Assembly (NCBI GenBank): GCA_965644295.1
Contig: CBFFRP010000126.1
Span: 1 to 64,000 of the forward strand
From: Paraphysomonas bandaiensis
Lineage: Eukaryota > Chrysophyceae
Reading direction: 5' to 3'
Length of the DNA: 64,000 nucleotides
Within the stretch, counting starts at the first letter, position 1. Each line of letters opens with the position of its first letter. The translations under genes were made by a program, and so were the position numbers. The notes beneath the pieces are model-generated. The model had not been told where the DNA came from, did not search any database, and saw nothing but the letters and a program-made list of their open reading frames with translations. Below, piece by piece: positions 34,417 to 46,029 of this stretch.

Positions 34417-37400
34417 TATACCGACAACAGCATCGGAGGGGCAGCACCCACATCGGAGGGGCAACATCCGTAGTCCCGTTTTTCTGTTCTGTACGTGAAT
34501 ATTAGTATGATCGAATGGGGATGGCGGGCTCTTCATATCTACACACCACATCCAAATAAGCATATCTTCATATTTAAACTATTCGGAATACACTGTTGTG
34601 TTGTTGTGCCCACTGTAGAAACTTAATTTCATCGATTTTATGCTGTAATGATGCAGGAAGTTCACCCAAATATTGACCACAGTTTGGACCACACAATCCC
34701 ATTATCATGAAGTGCTCGTTACAATCATACATCCCTAGTGGATGAAGACTGTCCCCTGGATGATTTGTCATTAGATATATTTTGAAGGAGCTTCAGAAAG
34801 AGCTACCAGCGGATGATGCATACGACTAAAAGTGTTTACATGAAGCTCTTCTGCAGCAGTGCAGGGCAACTATGAAAGGAAGGATATATGCAAAGATATC
34901 CAAAGAGAATGGGGAAATGGAGGGAGAAACAAAACTAGGAGACAAGATTTGAAGATAGGTGGCATTGAATATATATCATTATGCTTTATCATGAAGACTT
35001 TAAAGCGAACTAGAATTTAAGGACATACATACTTCCCTTGCAGTAAGTTGTAAGACGAAGTTGTTTGTGAGTATGGATTTCATGATATATACAACTAATG
35101 TGGTGTACGTTGTAGATCGCCGTAATGATATTGCATTTCGGTCAATAGTACATACTTAAATCATCGTATGCCTTATTTGCATAAACCATTTGATGTAACC
35201 TAAAACTGTAATGATGTATGTTATACTTTCCGTGTAGTAAGCTATTTATGCATGTATATTGCATGATGTAACAAGTGTAATGTATACTGTAGGCCGCTGC
35301 AATGATATTCGAATTTGTTTTTGTTAATTGCACATACTCAAACCTTCGTATGTCACAACTATTTGTCTAACGTTATCTCGCAGCAGCAATTTCTAGCGAG
35401 CGTGTGCAAGCAAGCTAGGGACTATTTATTATAGTTTACAGACAATCGTTTCAATATACTCATGCTAAGGTATAGCAAGTAGCTATGTAACGCTTGTAAA
35501 ATGTTTATATGTGCGCGAATAATAAGACGAAGAGCCGTTGCATCTAACACTATTATAAAACGGGACAACCTCACTCCTGTACGTCATTTGTCTAAATTTT
35601 AAAGTCTAAAATTATTACTACCTGCCAAACTGTGTCTAGGTACAAGTAGGAAAAGGCTTGTTAAGCCCCTGATATAGTGGAGAAATTTTGCAAGGAGGAG
35701 GGGTGAGAAGAAAGAAATAATGCCGCAGCTTTGGCGAAACATGCGAAGGCGGCTTAGGCTCTGTTGGGAAGGTAATCAGAGAAGGACAGGTTTAATTCCT
35801 TATCTCCAGAGCAGTATAAGGCTGAGAAAGTGACCAAGAAAAGAGTAGAAGCTGAAGCAATAAGACAGAAGTTTGAAGCAGTCGCTGGAGAATTAGCTGA
35901 AGCTCTTGTTTTCCTTGAAACATATCATCGTTGAAGAGTATCTGAGTTAAACGTTTATGAAGTATATTAGTTGAAACATGTTTTGTTTGAAAAGTGTTTC
36001 AGCTGTAACATGTCTTGTTTGAAAAGTGTTTTAGTTGTAACATGTCTTGTTTGAAAAATATTTTAGTTTTAACATGTTTTGTATGAACAAATGAGAAGTA
36101 TTCTAGCTGAACCATGTTTTGTTTAAAAAGTGTGTTAAGTAGAAACGTACTAACCTTTTTTAAAAGTATCTGAATTGAAACAACTTTTGAAACATCTACA
36201 CGATGTATGAAATAAATTGCCCAGGAATAGTATGAGAAAAATTCCATGTACTTGCACGAAACAGATTGCTTACGAGGCCAGGCAGCAAGCAGTATAACCG
36301 TTTTTCGTCTTATTATTCGCGCACATATAAACATTTTACAAGCGTTACATAGCTACTTGCTATACCTTAGCATGAGTATATTGAAACGATTGTCTGTAAA
36401 CTATAATAAATAGTCCCTAGCTTGCTTGCACACGCTCGCTAGAAATTGCTGCTGCGAGATAACGTTAGACAAATAGTTGTGACATACGAAGGTTTGAGTA
36501 TGTGCAATTAACAAAAACAAATTCGAATATCATTGCAGCGGCCTACAGTATACATTACACTTGTTACATCATGCAATATACATGCATAAATAGCTTACTA
36601 CACGGAAAGTATAACATACATCATTACAGTTTTAGGTTACATCAAATGGTTTATGCAAATAAGGCATACGATGATTTAAGTATGTACTATTGACCGAAAT
36701 GCAATATCATTACGGCGATCTACAACGTACACCACATTAGTTGTATATATCATGAAATCCATACTCACAAACAACTTCGTCTTACAACTTACTGCAAGGG
36801 AAGTATGTATGTCCTTAAATTCTAGTTCGCTTTAAAGTCTTCATGATAAAGCATAATGATATATATTCAATGCCACCTATCTTCAAATCTTGTCTCCTAG
36901 TTTTGTTTCTCCCTCCATTTCCCCATTCTCTTTGGATATCTTTGCATATATCCTTCCTTTCATAGTTGCCCTGCACTGCTGCAGAAGAGCTTCATGTAAA
37001 CACTTTTAGTCGTATGCATCATCCGCTGGTAGCTCTTTCTGAAGCTCCTTCAAAATATATCTAATGACAAATCATCCAGGGGACAGTCTTCATCCACTAG
37101 GGATGTATGATTGTAACGAGCACTTCATGATAATGGGATTGTGTGGTCCAAACTGTGGTCAATATTTGGGTGAACTTCCTGCATCATTACAGCATAAAAT
37201 CGATGAAATTAAGTTTCTACAGTGGGCACAACAACACAAGAGTATGTTCCGAATAGTTTAAATATGAAGATATGCTTATTTGGATGTGGTTGTGTAGATA
37301 TGAAGAGCCCGCCATCCCCATTCGATCATACTAATATTCACGTACAGAACAGAAAAACGGGACTACGGATGTTGCCCCTCCGATGTGGGTGCTGCCCCTC

Positions 37401-37419
37401 CGATGCTGTTGTCGGTATA
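34417..37419. mobile_element. Fold-back element 1 (about 3.0 kb, 1.1-kb inverted arms)
   Basis: Left arm 34417-35535 and right arm about 36305-37419 are near-identical inverted copies, separated by a 770-bp centre. Outer ends read TATACCGACAACAGC and GCTGTTGTCGGTATA. Just inside each end a direct repeat CATCGGAGGGGCARCA occurs twice. Each arm keeps a 65-codon frame with the same product (MTNHPGDSLHPLGMYDCNEH start; 34574-34771 minus, 37064-37261 plus) differing at two codons near the end. The centre has a short tandem array. No transposase is recognisable, so it would be non-autonomous, like Foldback-type or large MITE elements. Confidence 0.85.
35963..36140. repeat. About 32-bp tandem repeat in the centre of fold-back element 1
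   Basis: Five to six imperfect units containing AACATGTCTTGTTTGAAAAG, diverging toward the right end. It lies in the unique spacer between the inverted arms. Confidence 0.7.
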
Positions 37420-37515
37420 CATACAACAGAAAGTAAAAATAGAAAATAGAGAGAAAAAGGACATATTTTATACCCTACTGAAGCTAATATAATCAATAGG
37501 TGTCAACAGCAAAAC

Positions 37516-39067
37516 GTTTAGAAGCATTTAATTCTTGTTTTGGTTCCGTTTCAGCATTCCACCTCTCATTTAGAGACAGATGTGATCCGTATCAGAACTG
37601 AGAGCTTCCTTCCAGGAGCAACATGAACCAAATGCAAGTCTTAATTTGAGGAAAGCTGACTTCACATTAATATGACAGCGGCTACCTTTTTGAAGTCGTT
37701 ATAATCTTCTAGAAATAGTGTTAATTATTGGAGCCGGAAACACGAAAATAACGAGCTATTTACACACTTAGGAGAATAGATCTGTCTCTTAATTGATGCG
37801 AGTAGTGAAACTTGTTTTTCCCTTTGGTTGAAACTCATCCCATAAATTCCGACAACTAAGAACTCGAAGGCACCATGGTGGATGTCGTACGCACTGCACA
37901 TCAACTGACGAAAGTGAAGTGAAAGTGGGTACTGTAGAATGGCGAACCAAGCTAATAATTATATGTTGCGTTCTGACTAGCCATTTTAATTATATGTTGT
38001 GTTCAGACTAGCCATTTGAAGCTAAGGGCTCAGCAGTATTGGTTGCTACTTCTGCATGATGTATCGTTATAGCTTTTGATTCATCCCTGGTCGAGTAGAC
38101 TTACTCTCAGTAGTATATATTCCCTCCACAATAGCAGCTCAATTTAAATGGTGACTAGATATGTGTCAGGTTTCTTAATCTATTTAAACTTCTAAGAAGT
38201 AAGGGCAGTGAATTTGTTAATCTCAACTCTGCACTGGTGACTGAAAACCTGGATAGATTGCAAAGAAATTCAAGGCTTTCAAAGCCAAAACGGATGCGGT
38301 AAATATAGCAGAGATGGCCAACGCATATGCTCATTCTGCTTAATGACGGGGCACGTATTTAACTGGCACAACACCATAATAGTATATAGCCTATAGTAAT
38401 GTAGTTTCACTTGTTTAACTAACAATAGCACTATAAATTCTGTGTTTTACTATAACTTGCGGTGTATTTAGCTAATTGCGCAGACATTATATTATTAGTA
38501 ACTTTAGTATTTTCAAATTTGAAGTAGCAACCATTACTGCTGAGTCCTTAGCTTCAAATGGCTAGTCTGAACACACATATAATTAAAATGGCTAGTCAGA
38601 ACGCAACATATAATTATTAGCTTGGTTCGCCATTCTACAGTACCCACTTTCACTTCACTTTCGTCAGTTGATGTGCAGTGCGTACGACATCCACCATGGT
38701 GCCTTCGAGTTCTTAGTTGTCGGAATTTATGGGATGAGTTTCAACCAAAGGGAAAAACAAGTTTCACTTCTCGCATCAATTAAGAGACAGATCTATTCTC
38801 CTAAGTGTGTAAATAGCTCGTTATTTTCGTGTTTCCGGCTCCAATAATTAACACTATTTCTAGAAGATTATATCGTCAGCATAACGACTTCAAAAAGGTA
38901 GCCGCTGTCATATTAATGTGAAGTCAGCTTTCCTCAAATTAAGACTTGCATTTGGTTCATGTTGCTCCTGGAAGGAAGCTCTCAGTTCTGATACGGATCA
39001 CATCTGTCTCTAAACGAGAGATGGAATGCTGAAACGGAACCAAAACAAGCATTAAATGCTTCTAAAC
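37516..39067. mobile_element. Fold-back element 2 (about 1.55 kb, 0.54-kb inverted arms)
   Basis: Left arm 37516-38053 and right arm 38523-39067 are inverted copies with a 470-bp centre. Outer ends are GTTTAGAAGCATTTAA and TTAAATGCTTCTAAAC. Each arm contains a direct repeat of AATTATATGTTG.GTTC.GACTAGCC. The right arm carries a 9-bp insertion (about 38873) relative to the left. No coding region is recognisable. It lies under 100 bp from fold-back element 1 but shares no obvious sequence with it. Confidence 0.85.
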
Positions 39068-39315
39068 AATGACATAGACACAACAAGAATGACCTGCTTG
39101 CGGTTCTGTTTACTCCTGTATTGTTTTTTCAACATAAACACACAAATTGCTGTTTTTCATGCGTGGATTTTCAGTTTGATTAGCTTTGTTCGACTTTTTC
39201 CCACCCGCAGACACACAGAAATGCACTGAGTGAAAATAACGCTGATTTTAATGATGAATAGATATGGTGTAACACTATCTCCCTTGCATGCAAATTCATC
39301 AAACAGACGGACACA

Positions 39316-41069
39316 ATGATATGTTTGATCTTGCTCTTGCTTGCTCGGGTTATTTATAGTACAGATATTTCATCCGACTCTTTTAAACTCTTTTCTATTA
39401 AACACTTTAAACCGTCCAATAAGAGTGATGTATCATCTTGGGAAGTAAGTCGTTTTGCGAAGAGCGAAGTATCTCAAGTAGATGCAGTGTGTAATATTCA
39501 GACGATTGGGTACCTGTATACACACAGCAAGAGTAACATCGACTTTCGACATGGAGGTAGAGCTGAAATGACAGTCTTAGAGGAGAATCCTTTCCTTACC
39601 AACTGCGTCTACATGACCTTTATAAATGCCCAAGTCAGAAAAATTTGGAGACCGAGAATACGGGAGGTAAATTATTGTGTTCGTAGGCAGTATAGTTGTT
39701 CTGAATTCTCATTGCAGGATCCTTTAGGGTCCCTTGGTGTTGTAATTCAGTGCCCTGTTCCAAATACATTGCGCGGTCGCGATATATGCAAAAAGTTTGA
39801 ACAGAAGAATATGCATTTGCAGATGACAATTTTTTCTTCAAAACGAAATGTGCAAACCGCGCCTGAACGATTAGTTGCCTCGATTGAATATTCTCCACAT
39901 GCTGACTTACAACTACCCGCGAACAAGCTGGCACGTCTGCGCGGATCGAATGCTGTCATTACTGTACAGACCTTTCGAAACCGTATATCGGGCCCCATGC
40001 TGTATATGTTCATAAAGTACTATACAAACCTCGGTTGGCCGGTGATAATCTACGACAGGTTCGGCCTTCACGCAGATTTCGTAAAAGACTTCGTGGACTC
40101 TGTGGACGTTATTTACCATCCATATACTTTGTTTGAGTCAGTATTTCCCCATGACTTTAACCGAAGCGCGGTGAATGTTGATGTAAGCAGCTGTGGCAGT
40201 AAAAGTATTCTAGTTTGAAATTATATAATTTCAGGACACCGACTTCAAGTATTGGCACTTCTTCTCAGCTTTTCTAAACGAGACAAAAGTGAATATTGAT
40301 ATTGTTCACTCATATATGAAGGTACTTTTATGTCATTGATTCGCTGGATAATGCTTCTAACTGTTGTGGGACAGAGAGATGATATGCTTAACCAGGACGA
40401 CGACAAGCGGGCTACTCTAAACCATGCATCCCAACAGTACATGGGTCTTGTGCAGAGCCTGTTTTACGTGGATAGAGACGAGTTCCTTCACTGTCCTAGT
40501 GTACAAAGCAGTGTGCCAAGGCAGAGGCAATATCAACAAAGCTTTGTAAATGATCTAGTGGCTGCCGGCATTGATGAGGTTAAGTTCGTAAGATATAATT
40601 ATGCATCCAGGTCACCTTCGGGTGTTGTGAAAACTGACAAAGAGCTCAGCGCGATACTGGAGAACTGTATCCGTATTTCGTACGAAGAGAAGTCCTTGGC
40701 TAAATTTTGGTCATGTTATACTTCATATTCTGTTTTCAAAACGAAGGAAAAGTGCGTATATGTACCAGACTCCTGTCCCTTTCACGACCTCCACGCGGCG
40801 TGCATCAGGTATGTTGTTACTATGCTGCAAGCGATACTAATGTGCCTTTACTTTCTTTTTAGGTGTCGATGCAACAGCACTGTCATTGGAAACAGTAGAA
40901 ATAAAAGGTAGTTCTTGCAGAATTGTTTTCGTAATTGTAATATTTTGTTGTCAGGAAATGCCATATTGTGCACCTTAGTAATACGCTTATAGATGTGGGT
41001 TCAACTAATGCAGTCAATCAAATGAAATATGCAAATGTCGAACTCGTCAATATGTGGAAAAGTTTTTAG
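39316..41069 (+). CDS. GT92-like (DUF23-type) glycosyltransferase, secretory
   Basis: Five exons (39316-40182, 40235-40321, 40375-40808, 40863-40907, 40955-41069) give 515 residues. The start is at MICLILLLLARVIYS, a signal peptide or signal anchor, so a Golgi or secreted location is likely. The GT92-type core is visible as AVITVQTFRNRISGPMLYMFIKYYTNLGWPVIIYDR followed, after a linker rich in aromatic residues, by YMGLVQSLFYVDRDEFLHCP, whose DRD (351-353) sits at the nucleotide-sugar/metal-binding DXD position. Conserved Cys residues in the C-terminal part (ILENCIRIS, FWSCYTS, DSCPFH) fit a lumenal domain with disulfides. Donor and acceptor sugars are unknown. GT92 is the best guess; another GT-A family is possible. 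Confidence 0.7.
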
Positions 41070-41370
41070 TATACTTGGGGCCATTCGTTTAGTGGCGAAG
41101 TTAAATAATAATATTTTTGGATTTATAGTATTGACACAATTTGCGACATGTATTTGCGTATTTGCTATCCCTGATTCATTTGTGCACACGCCCTGTTCTG
41201 TCACGCCTACTATACTGTATATTACATATATTTAGTATACTTGTATACTTTATGGCTTGCATTATCTGTGGTCTACCAAAACTGATTTGGAAATATAAAT
41301 TTTCTTTGCATCACGTGATGCTTAATAGGAGCCTGATATACATTTCCAGTTCACTTCCAAGACAAATGTA

Positions 41371-44300
41371 ATTCATAACAGAAGTTGACATTATTTGCTA
41401 AGGTTTACTATTCTCAACTGATAAGATGAAATTATAAACATTACATGATAAAGAACCTAAGTTGTGTTCGATGTGTTCAACACCATTCATTTACTACTAT
41501 AGTGTACAAACCACACACTCAGTGATCGTATCCTGTATAGTCACCCACTTCTACTTCAGTTTCATACTACACAATATAATGTACTAATTACATACATATC
41601 TTTCGATCCTTGCATCTCACATAATACTGCACTCAATTGCAAGTATATAGAATCTTCAGATCTCAACACTCCCCCTCAATTGAGTGTTGTACTATGACGC
41701 CTCCCAGCTATTGAATGCCTGAGATAAAAAAATTCTTGACAGTAAAATAGACTCATCTCTAAGTCTAAACCTCTGTCTAAAAAACTCAGTACCTACTTGC
41801 GTCTTCTTTTATCCCTTGGTCCCTCATTAATCACTTCAGTGGAACTCTTAATTTTCTCTCCAAGATTTCTCTTTCTCTGCTCCATATATGATAAACCAAC
41901 CAATGACTTTGTATAAATATCTGCTGCTTGTTGCGATGTATGCACATGCACTAACTTAATCGTATTGAACTGATTGGGATCCACGTGCTCTCTCACCATG
42001 TGATACTTAATCTCAATGTGCTTCGACTTCTTGTGAAATACTGGGTTTTCGGCCAAATCCTGGGCACTCTGACTGTCGATGAAGAATGGTGTGGGTTTGA
42101 TGAGCCTCAACTTAATCTCACCCGTCACCCCCCGAACCCATAGCACTTCTTGGAGACCCGAGTAAATACATTGATACTCAGACTGCATGCTTGACGTTGC
42201 CACTGTCGTCTGCAGTTTGGACTGCCAGACTATAGGCCCTCCCGCTGCAAACCCAACGTACCCCGACGTGGACTTCCTGGAGATCTGGTCTCCCGCCCAA
42301 TCCGCGTCAGTAAACATATGGAAGTCGAACCGTCTACTCCCATATTGAATCCCTTTGTCAATAGAACCACGAATATATTGCCATACGTGTGTTAATAGCT
42401 TGCATACTTCAATATTCACCTTATTACTGAACCGAGACAGTACTCCCACTGCATAGGCAATATCCGGCCTCGTGTTCATCGATAGATATAGTAATGCACC
42501 TATCAGCGGCCGATATGGAAAGTTATCTACTATAAGCTGTTCCTCCTCGGTATGCTCATGCCGCGCCCCTTTTGCCACTAAATCCATTGCTTCCGTCGGT
42601 AGAGGACTCTTCCGTACCTTTCGCGGTGGCCCAAGATACTTTTCAAACTTTTCTAAGATCTTAGCCGCATAGACTGATTGGTCAAGACGAATATACTCTG
42701 GCGTTCTTGTGACTCGAACATTCAGAAAATGTTCCATCTCGCCCATATCCTTCATATCAAACCGGGCACACAGTTGAGCTTTAATATCCTTCACTCTGTT
42801 GACATCACGACCTAACACTAGGATATCATCTACATATATCGTTAATAATATCAATTCATCGCCCTTATACTGATAATACAAACACGGGTCTAATACACAT
42901 GGTTTAAAATGCATAGATCGTATGAATTTATCCAATGTTTTCCACCACGACCGCGGGGAACTCCGAAGCCCGTATAACGACTTCTTCAACTTAAAGCAGT
43001 ACCCCTCAGGCAGCTGAAAGTCCGGAGTTGCCTTCATATATACGTCCCCCTCTATATCTGCATATAGAAATGCGTTAGACACATCCAGTTGATGAATTAC
43101 CATGTTCATCACGAAGGCTATGGCGATTAACAGTCGCACTGTTACCCCCTTAACAATGGGTGCGAAATGGTTCGCCCAACCACTCGACTGCTGTCCACAA
43201 CCGATTGCTACAAGACGAGCCTTATATCGGCGGACCTCTCCCTCCTTATCGTACTTCTTTCCATAGACGTACTTGGAGTGCAGTGGGATGACTCCGTCCG
43301 GTATACGAGTCACCTCCATGGTATCTCGCTTCGCCAAACCCTCTCGCTCTACACGGCGAGCTCGTCTCCACTCCCTGTGCTCGGCACTCTCCAAGGACTC
43401 ACGATGTGTCTGAGTTTGCTGACTAATAAGTTCGGATCCTCCATCGGCATGATACTCCACTATACGGTTCCACCCCTCGTACTTCACTAAGTGGACCTCG
43501 CACAAGTGTCGTAGACATTTGAACACCTCCTCTCCGCTTCGAGTCCTCAATCCATATTCCCATATCATCTTTGTTGCTAAGTCCGTAAATAGGAGCACGT
43601 ACTTATACCCTTGTCTGGATTCACAATTGAGATAGACGGAGATGTCCGCTGTTACTCTTTCCAGGAACCTGACTGCGCTTAGCTCTTCGTTGTCCCGTGA
43701 TTTGAACGAATGCCTGGTTATCTTCGCCTTGGCACACCATTTACACAGGGGTTTCTTGCAACTCTTCTCCTTTGCCTTCGAAAGGTGATGTCGTTGTAGT
43801 CCTGATCCTCTGAATAACATGTGTCGGTGAGCTTCTATTAACTTCGATTTCGAGACATGTCCAGTACGCTCATGTAAGCGATCCAACGCATCTTGTCCTG
43901 TATTATCCGACAAATTTACCTCCTCCATCTGATTGCACATAGACACATTTGGCAGATTTAACACCTCCATCAAGTCCACATACGGCATTCCTCCATGCTC
44001 ATCGTACTCTCCAGTCAACACCTCGTTTCCAGAGTCCAATTCCACGATTTTAGGCTTTCGAAGCAGTTGTAATCCGTATCCCATTGATCTCAGCATTCCT
44101 CCTGACACAATGTTCTTCACCGCTTCTTCACTAACTCTGATGTCTCTCCATTCCCCGAATGTACCAGTTCCCTGTGTCTCCAATTGAGAACCCTTTCTAG
44201 TTAGTTGGATTGCCCCAAACTCAGGAGTAAATGACTCCAGTGCAATTTTATCCTTTACTATAAACAGTCTTTTACTTGCACAACTGTCCAGATATACACG

Positions 44301-45665
44301 AGGTTCTTCCGACGTATCCACCGATAGCAAAACCTCTTCTCCAAACATATTCGCTTCATCATCCGACGACTCTCCGTCGTTGACGTATTTCTTCCATTCT
44401 GTCTCGAATTTCCTGTTCGATTTTCGAGGATTCTCATTATCCGGGTTTTTTATGTTCTTCCGTTTTTTCGACTTGCACTGTCGGGCTTTATGACTAAAAT
44501 CTCCACAGATATGACAACCAGTATAATCCTTTGATCCTGGCTGCTGCACACTCTTCGAAGCTTTTTCCTTTGTCTTCCCTTTTCTTTTGAACTTGTCCAT
44601 TTTTCTTTGTCGTTCCTTAGCATAACAATTCGCTGCTACATGTCCCTTCTTCCGACAAAATGAACAAACCACTGGCTCCTTCGACGCCGTAAAATTGATC
44701 TCTTCAGATTTGTCTCCCTTTAGTTTCTTCAGCTGCGTCATAGCCTCGTCATACTCTTCACAAGCCTCTTTCACCGAATCAAATGTAGTTGTTGCTTTAG
44801 GCATCATCGCTACCGACATCCATAAATCATGTAATTCCTCTATCTGCAGCGCTGCTTTTATCTTTGCTAATTTACTTGCCTCTGTCTGCGGTTGTCCCAA
44901 TTTTATGAGCTTCTGGATTATACCGTTCAGTCGATCTACCCCAACAGACACCTTTTCCCCCGGCCTTATTTTGAACGAATGGTATTCTGCCGTAGTCTTC
45001 TCCAATACAGTCCCAATCTCGCCTCTGAACCTATCAACCAGTGTCTGAAGGAGCTCACTGGATAACACCTCCTTAGCAGGATCATCAGCAGGTAAAATTG
45101 CCTTCCCCTCCAAATATTGATTGGCTACCTCCAACACATCAGGGTCATGCTCGCAAGCCTCCCAAATAGTACTAACACAGGTATCATTACGCTCTCTCCA
45201 TGACTCTAAATTCCTTCCTCCGGCTGGCGGGTCCTCCAAGCCAAGATGGTTTCGGTTTTTCTTCATTAGATGCATCTTGATTTTTCTCGCTGAATAGTCT
45301 GCTTGGTTCTTGTCAAACCGTAGCTTCTTGTCATCTTCCCCATCCCTACAACTAGCATTCGCTACCATAACAGAAGTTGACATTATTTGCTAAGGTTTAC
45401 TATTCTCAACTGATAAGATGAAATTATAAACATTACATGATAAAGAACCTAAGTTGTGTTCGATGTGTTCAACACCATTCATTTACTACTATAGTGTACA
45501 AACCACACACTCAGTGATCGTATCCTGTATAGTCACCCACTTCTACTTCAGTTTCATACTACACAATATAATGTACTAATTACATACATATCTTTCGATC
45601 CTTGCATCTCACATAATACTGCACTCAATTGCAAGTATATAGAATCTTCAGATCTCAACAATTCA
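41371..45665 (-). mobile_element. Copia LTR retrotransposon with intact LTRs and 5-bp target-site duplication
   Basis: The element lies on the minus strand. LTRs are 41376-41668 (3' LTR) and 45368-45660 (5' LTR), each 293 bp and, as far as I can read, identical, which implies a recent insertion. ATTCA flanks both outer ends (41371-41375 and 45661-45665). The sequence next to the 5' LTR, TGGTAGCGAATGC on the element strand, fits a tRNA primer-binding site of the initiator-Met kind, and TTGAGGGGGAG next to the 3' LTR fits a polypurine tract. The internal region has one long Gag-Pol frame. Confidence 0.95.
41793..45383 (-). CDS. Copia Gag-Pol polyprotein with internally deleted integrase
   Basis: A 1,196-codon uninterrupted frame. 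Gag carries two CCHC zinc knuckles (CSFCRKKGHVAANC at 240-253 and CHICGDFSHKARQC at 290-303). The protease site reads VYLDSCAS, where Copia elements usually have DSGA. The integrase HHCC region and the first two catalytic aspartates (VTADIS, HADGGSE) are present, but after ELISQQ the protein jumps to the linker ahead of reverse transcriptase, so the catalytic Glu and the integrase C-terminus are missing. Reverse transcriptase (QLDVSNAFLYADIEGDVYM, YVDDILVLG) and RNase H (FTDADWAGD, SSMQSEYQ) look complete. Length is below the usual 1,300-1,500. The first Met lies inside the 5' LTR; the second straddles the LTR/primer-site junction. Confidence 0.93.
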   Translation of the reverse strand: MSTSVMVANASCRDGEDDKKLRFDKNQADYSARKIKMHLMKKNRNHLGLEDPPAGGRNLESWRERNDTCVSTIWEACEHDPDVLEVANQYLEGKAILPADDPAKEVLSSELLQTLVDRFRGEIGTVLEKTTAEYHSFKIRPGEKVSVGVDRLNGIIQKLIKLGQPQTEASKLAKIKAALQIEELHDLWMSVAMMPKATTTFDSVKEACEEYDEAMTQLKKLKGDKSEEINFTASKEPVVCSFCRKKGHVAANCYAKERQRKMDKFKRKGKTKEKASKSVQQPGSKDYTGCHICGDFSHKARQCKSKKRKNIKNPDNENPRKSNRKFETEWKKYVNDGESSDDEANMFGEEVLLSVDTSEEPRVYLDSCASKRLFIVKDKIALESFTPEFGAIQLTRKGSQLETQGTGTFGEWRDIRVSEEAVKNIVSGGMLRSMGYGLQLLRKPKIVELDSGNEVLTGEYDEHGGMPYVDLMEVLNLPNVSMCNQMEEVNLSDNTGQDALDRLHERTGHVSKSKLIEAHRHMLFRGSGLQRHHLSKAKEKSCKKPLCKWCAKAKITRHSFKSRDNEELSAVRFLERVTADISVYLNCESRQGYKYVLLFTDLATKMIWEYGLRTRSGEEVFKCLRHLCEVHLVKYEGWNRIVEYHADGGSELISQQTQTHRESLESAEHREWRRARRVEREGLAKRDTMEVTRIPDGVIPLHSKYVYGKKYDKEGEVRRYKARLVAIGCGQQSSGWANHFAPIVKGVTVRLLIAIAFVMNMVIHQLDVSNAFLYADIEGDVYMKATPDFQLPEGYCFKLKKSLYGLRSSPRSWWKTLDKFIRSMHFKPCVLDPCLYYQYKGDELILLTIYVDDILVLGRDVNRVKDIKAQLCARFDMKDMGEMEHFLNVRVTRTPEYIRLDQSVYAAKILEKFEKYLGPPRKVRKSPLPTEAMDLVAKGARHEHTEEEQLIVDNFPYRPLIGALLYLSMNTRPDIAYAVGVLSRFSNKVNIEVCKLLTHVWQYIRGSIDKGIQYGSRRFDFHMFTDADWAGDQISRKSTSGYVGFAAGGPIVWQSKLQTTVATSSMQSEYQCIYSGLQEVLWVRGVTGEIKLRLIKPTPFFIDSQSAQDLAENPVFHKKSKHIEIKYHMVREHVDPNQFNTIKLVHVHTSQQAADIYTKSLVGLSYMEQRKRNLGEKIKSSTEVINEGPRDKRRRK

Positions 45666-46029
45666 TAGAACACTTGGATGTTCATCAGTCAGCCAGCCAG
45701 CCCCAAATTACCATTAAATCTCATGTTCGTTATCCATCAGTAATTAGTACAAGGAAGATTCGAAAGCTGAACTATGAATGCCATATACAAAGTTGAGCCT
45801 TTGGCTGTTTAGACGCTCTTCACTAAAATAAACTATACTATAGCCGAAGCTATCTTGAAAATACACTGTGGTTGATTACTCTATTGATTACTCTATTGTA
45901 TTAGAAAGTTAGAGCGGAAGTATTTTGCAAACTCATACGCCCTAATACTACATATAACGTATTATTATTAGCAAAAGAAGTTGGCATTGAGATACTAAAT
46001 TTGAATCAAAATTTAATACACATTAAGCT

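Noticed and set aside
34574-34771. 65-codon frame in the fold-back arm as a host gene
   Set aside because: It is present in both arms and has no homologue I recognise; kept only as a property of the element, not as a separate gene.
43167-43490. 107-codon + strand frame inside the Copia element
   Set aside because: It lies antisense to the integrase/RT linker of Gag-Pol and has no independent coding signal; a shadow frame.
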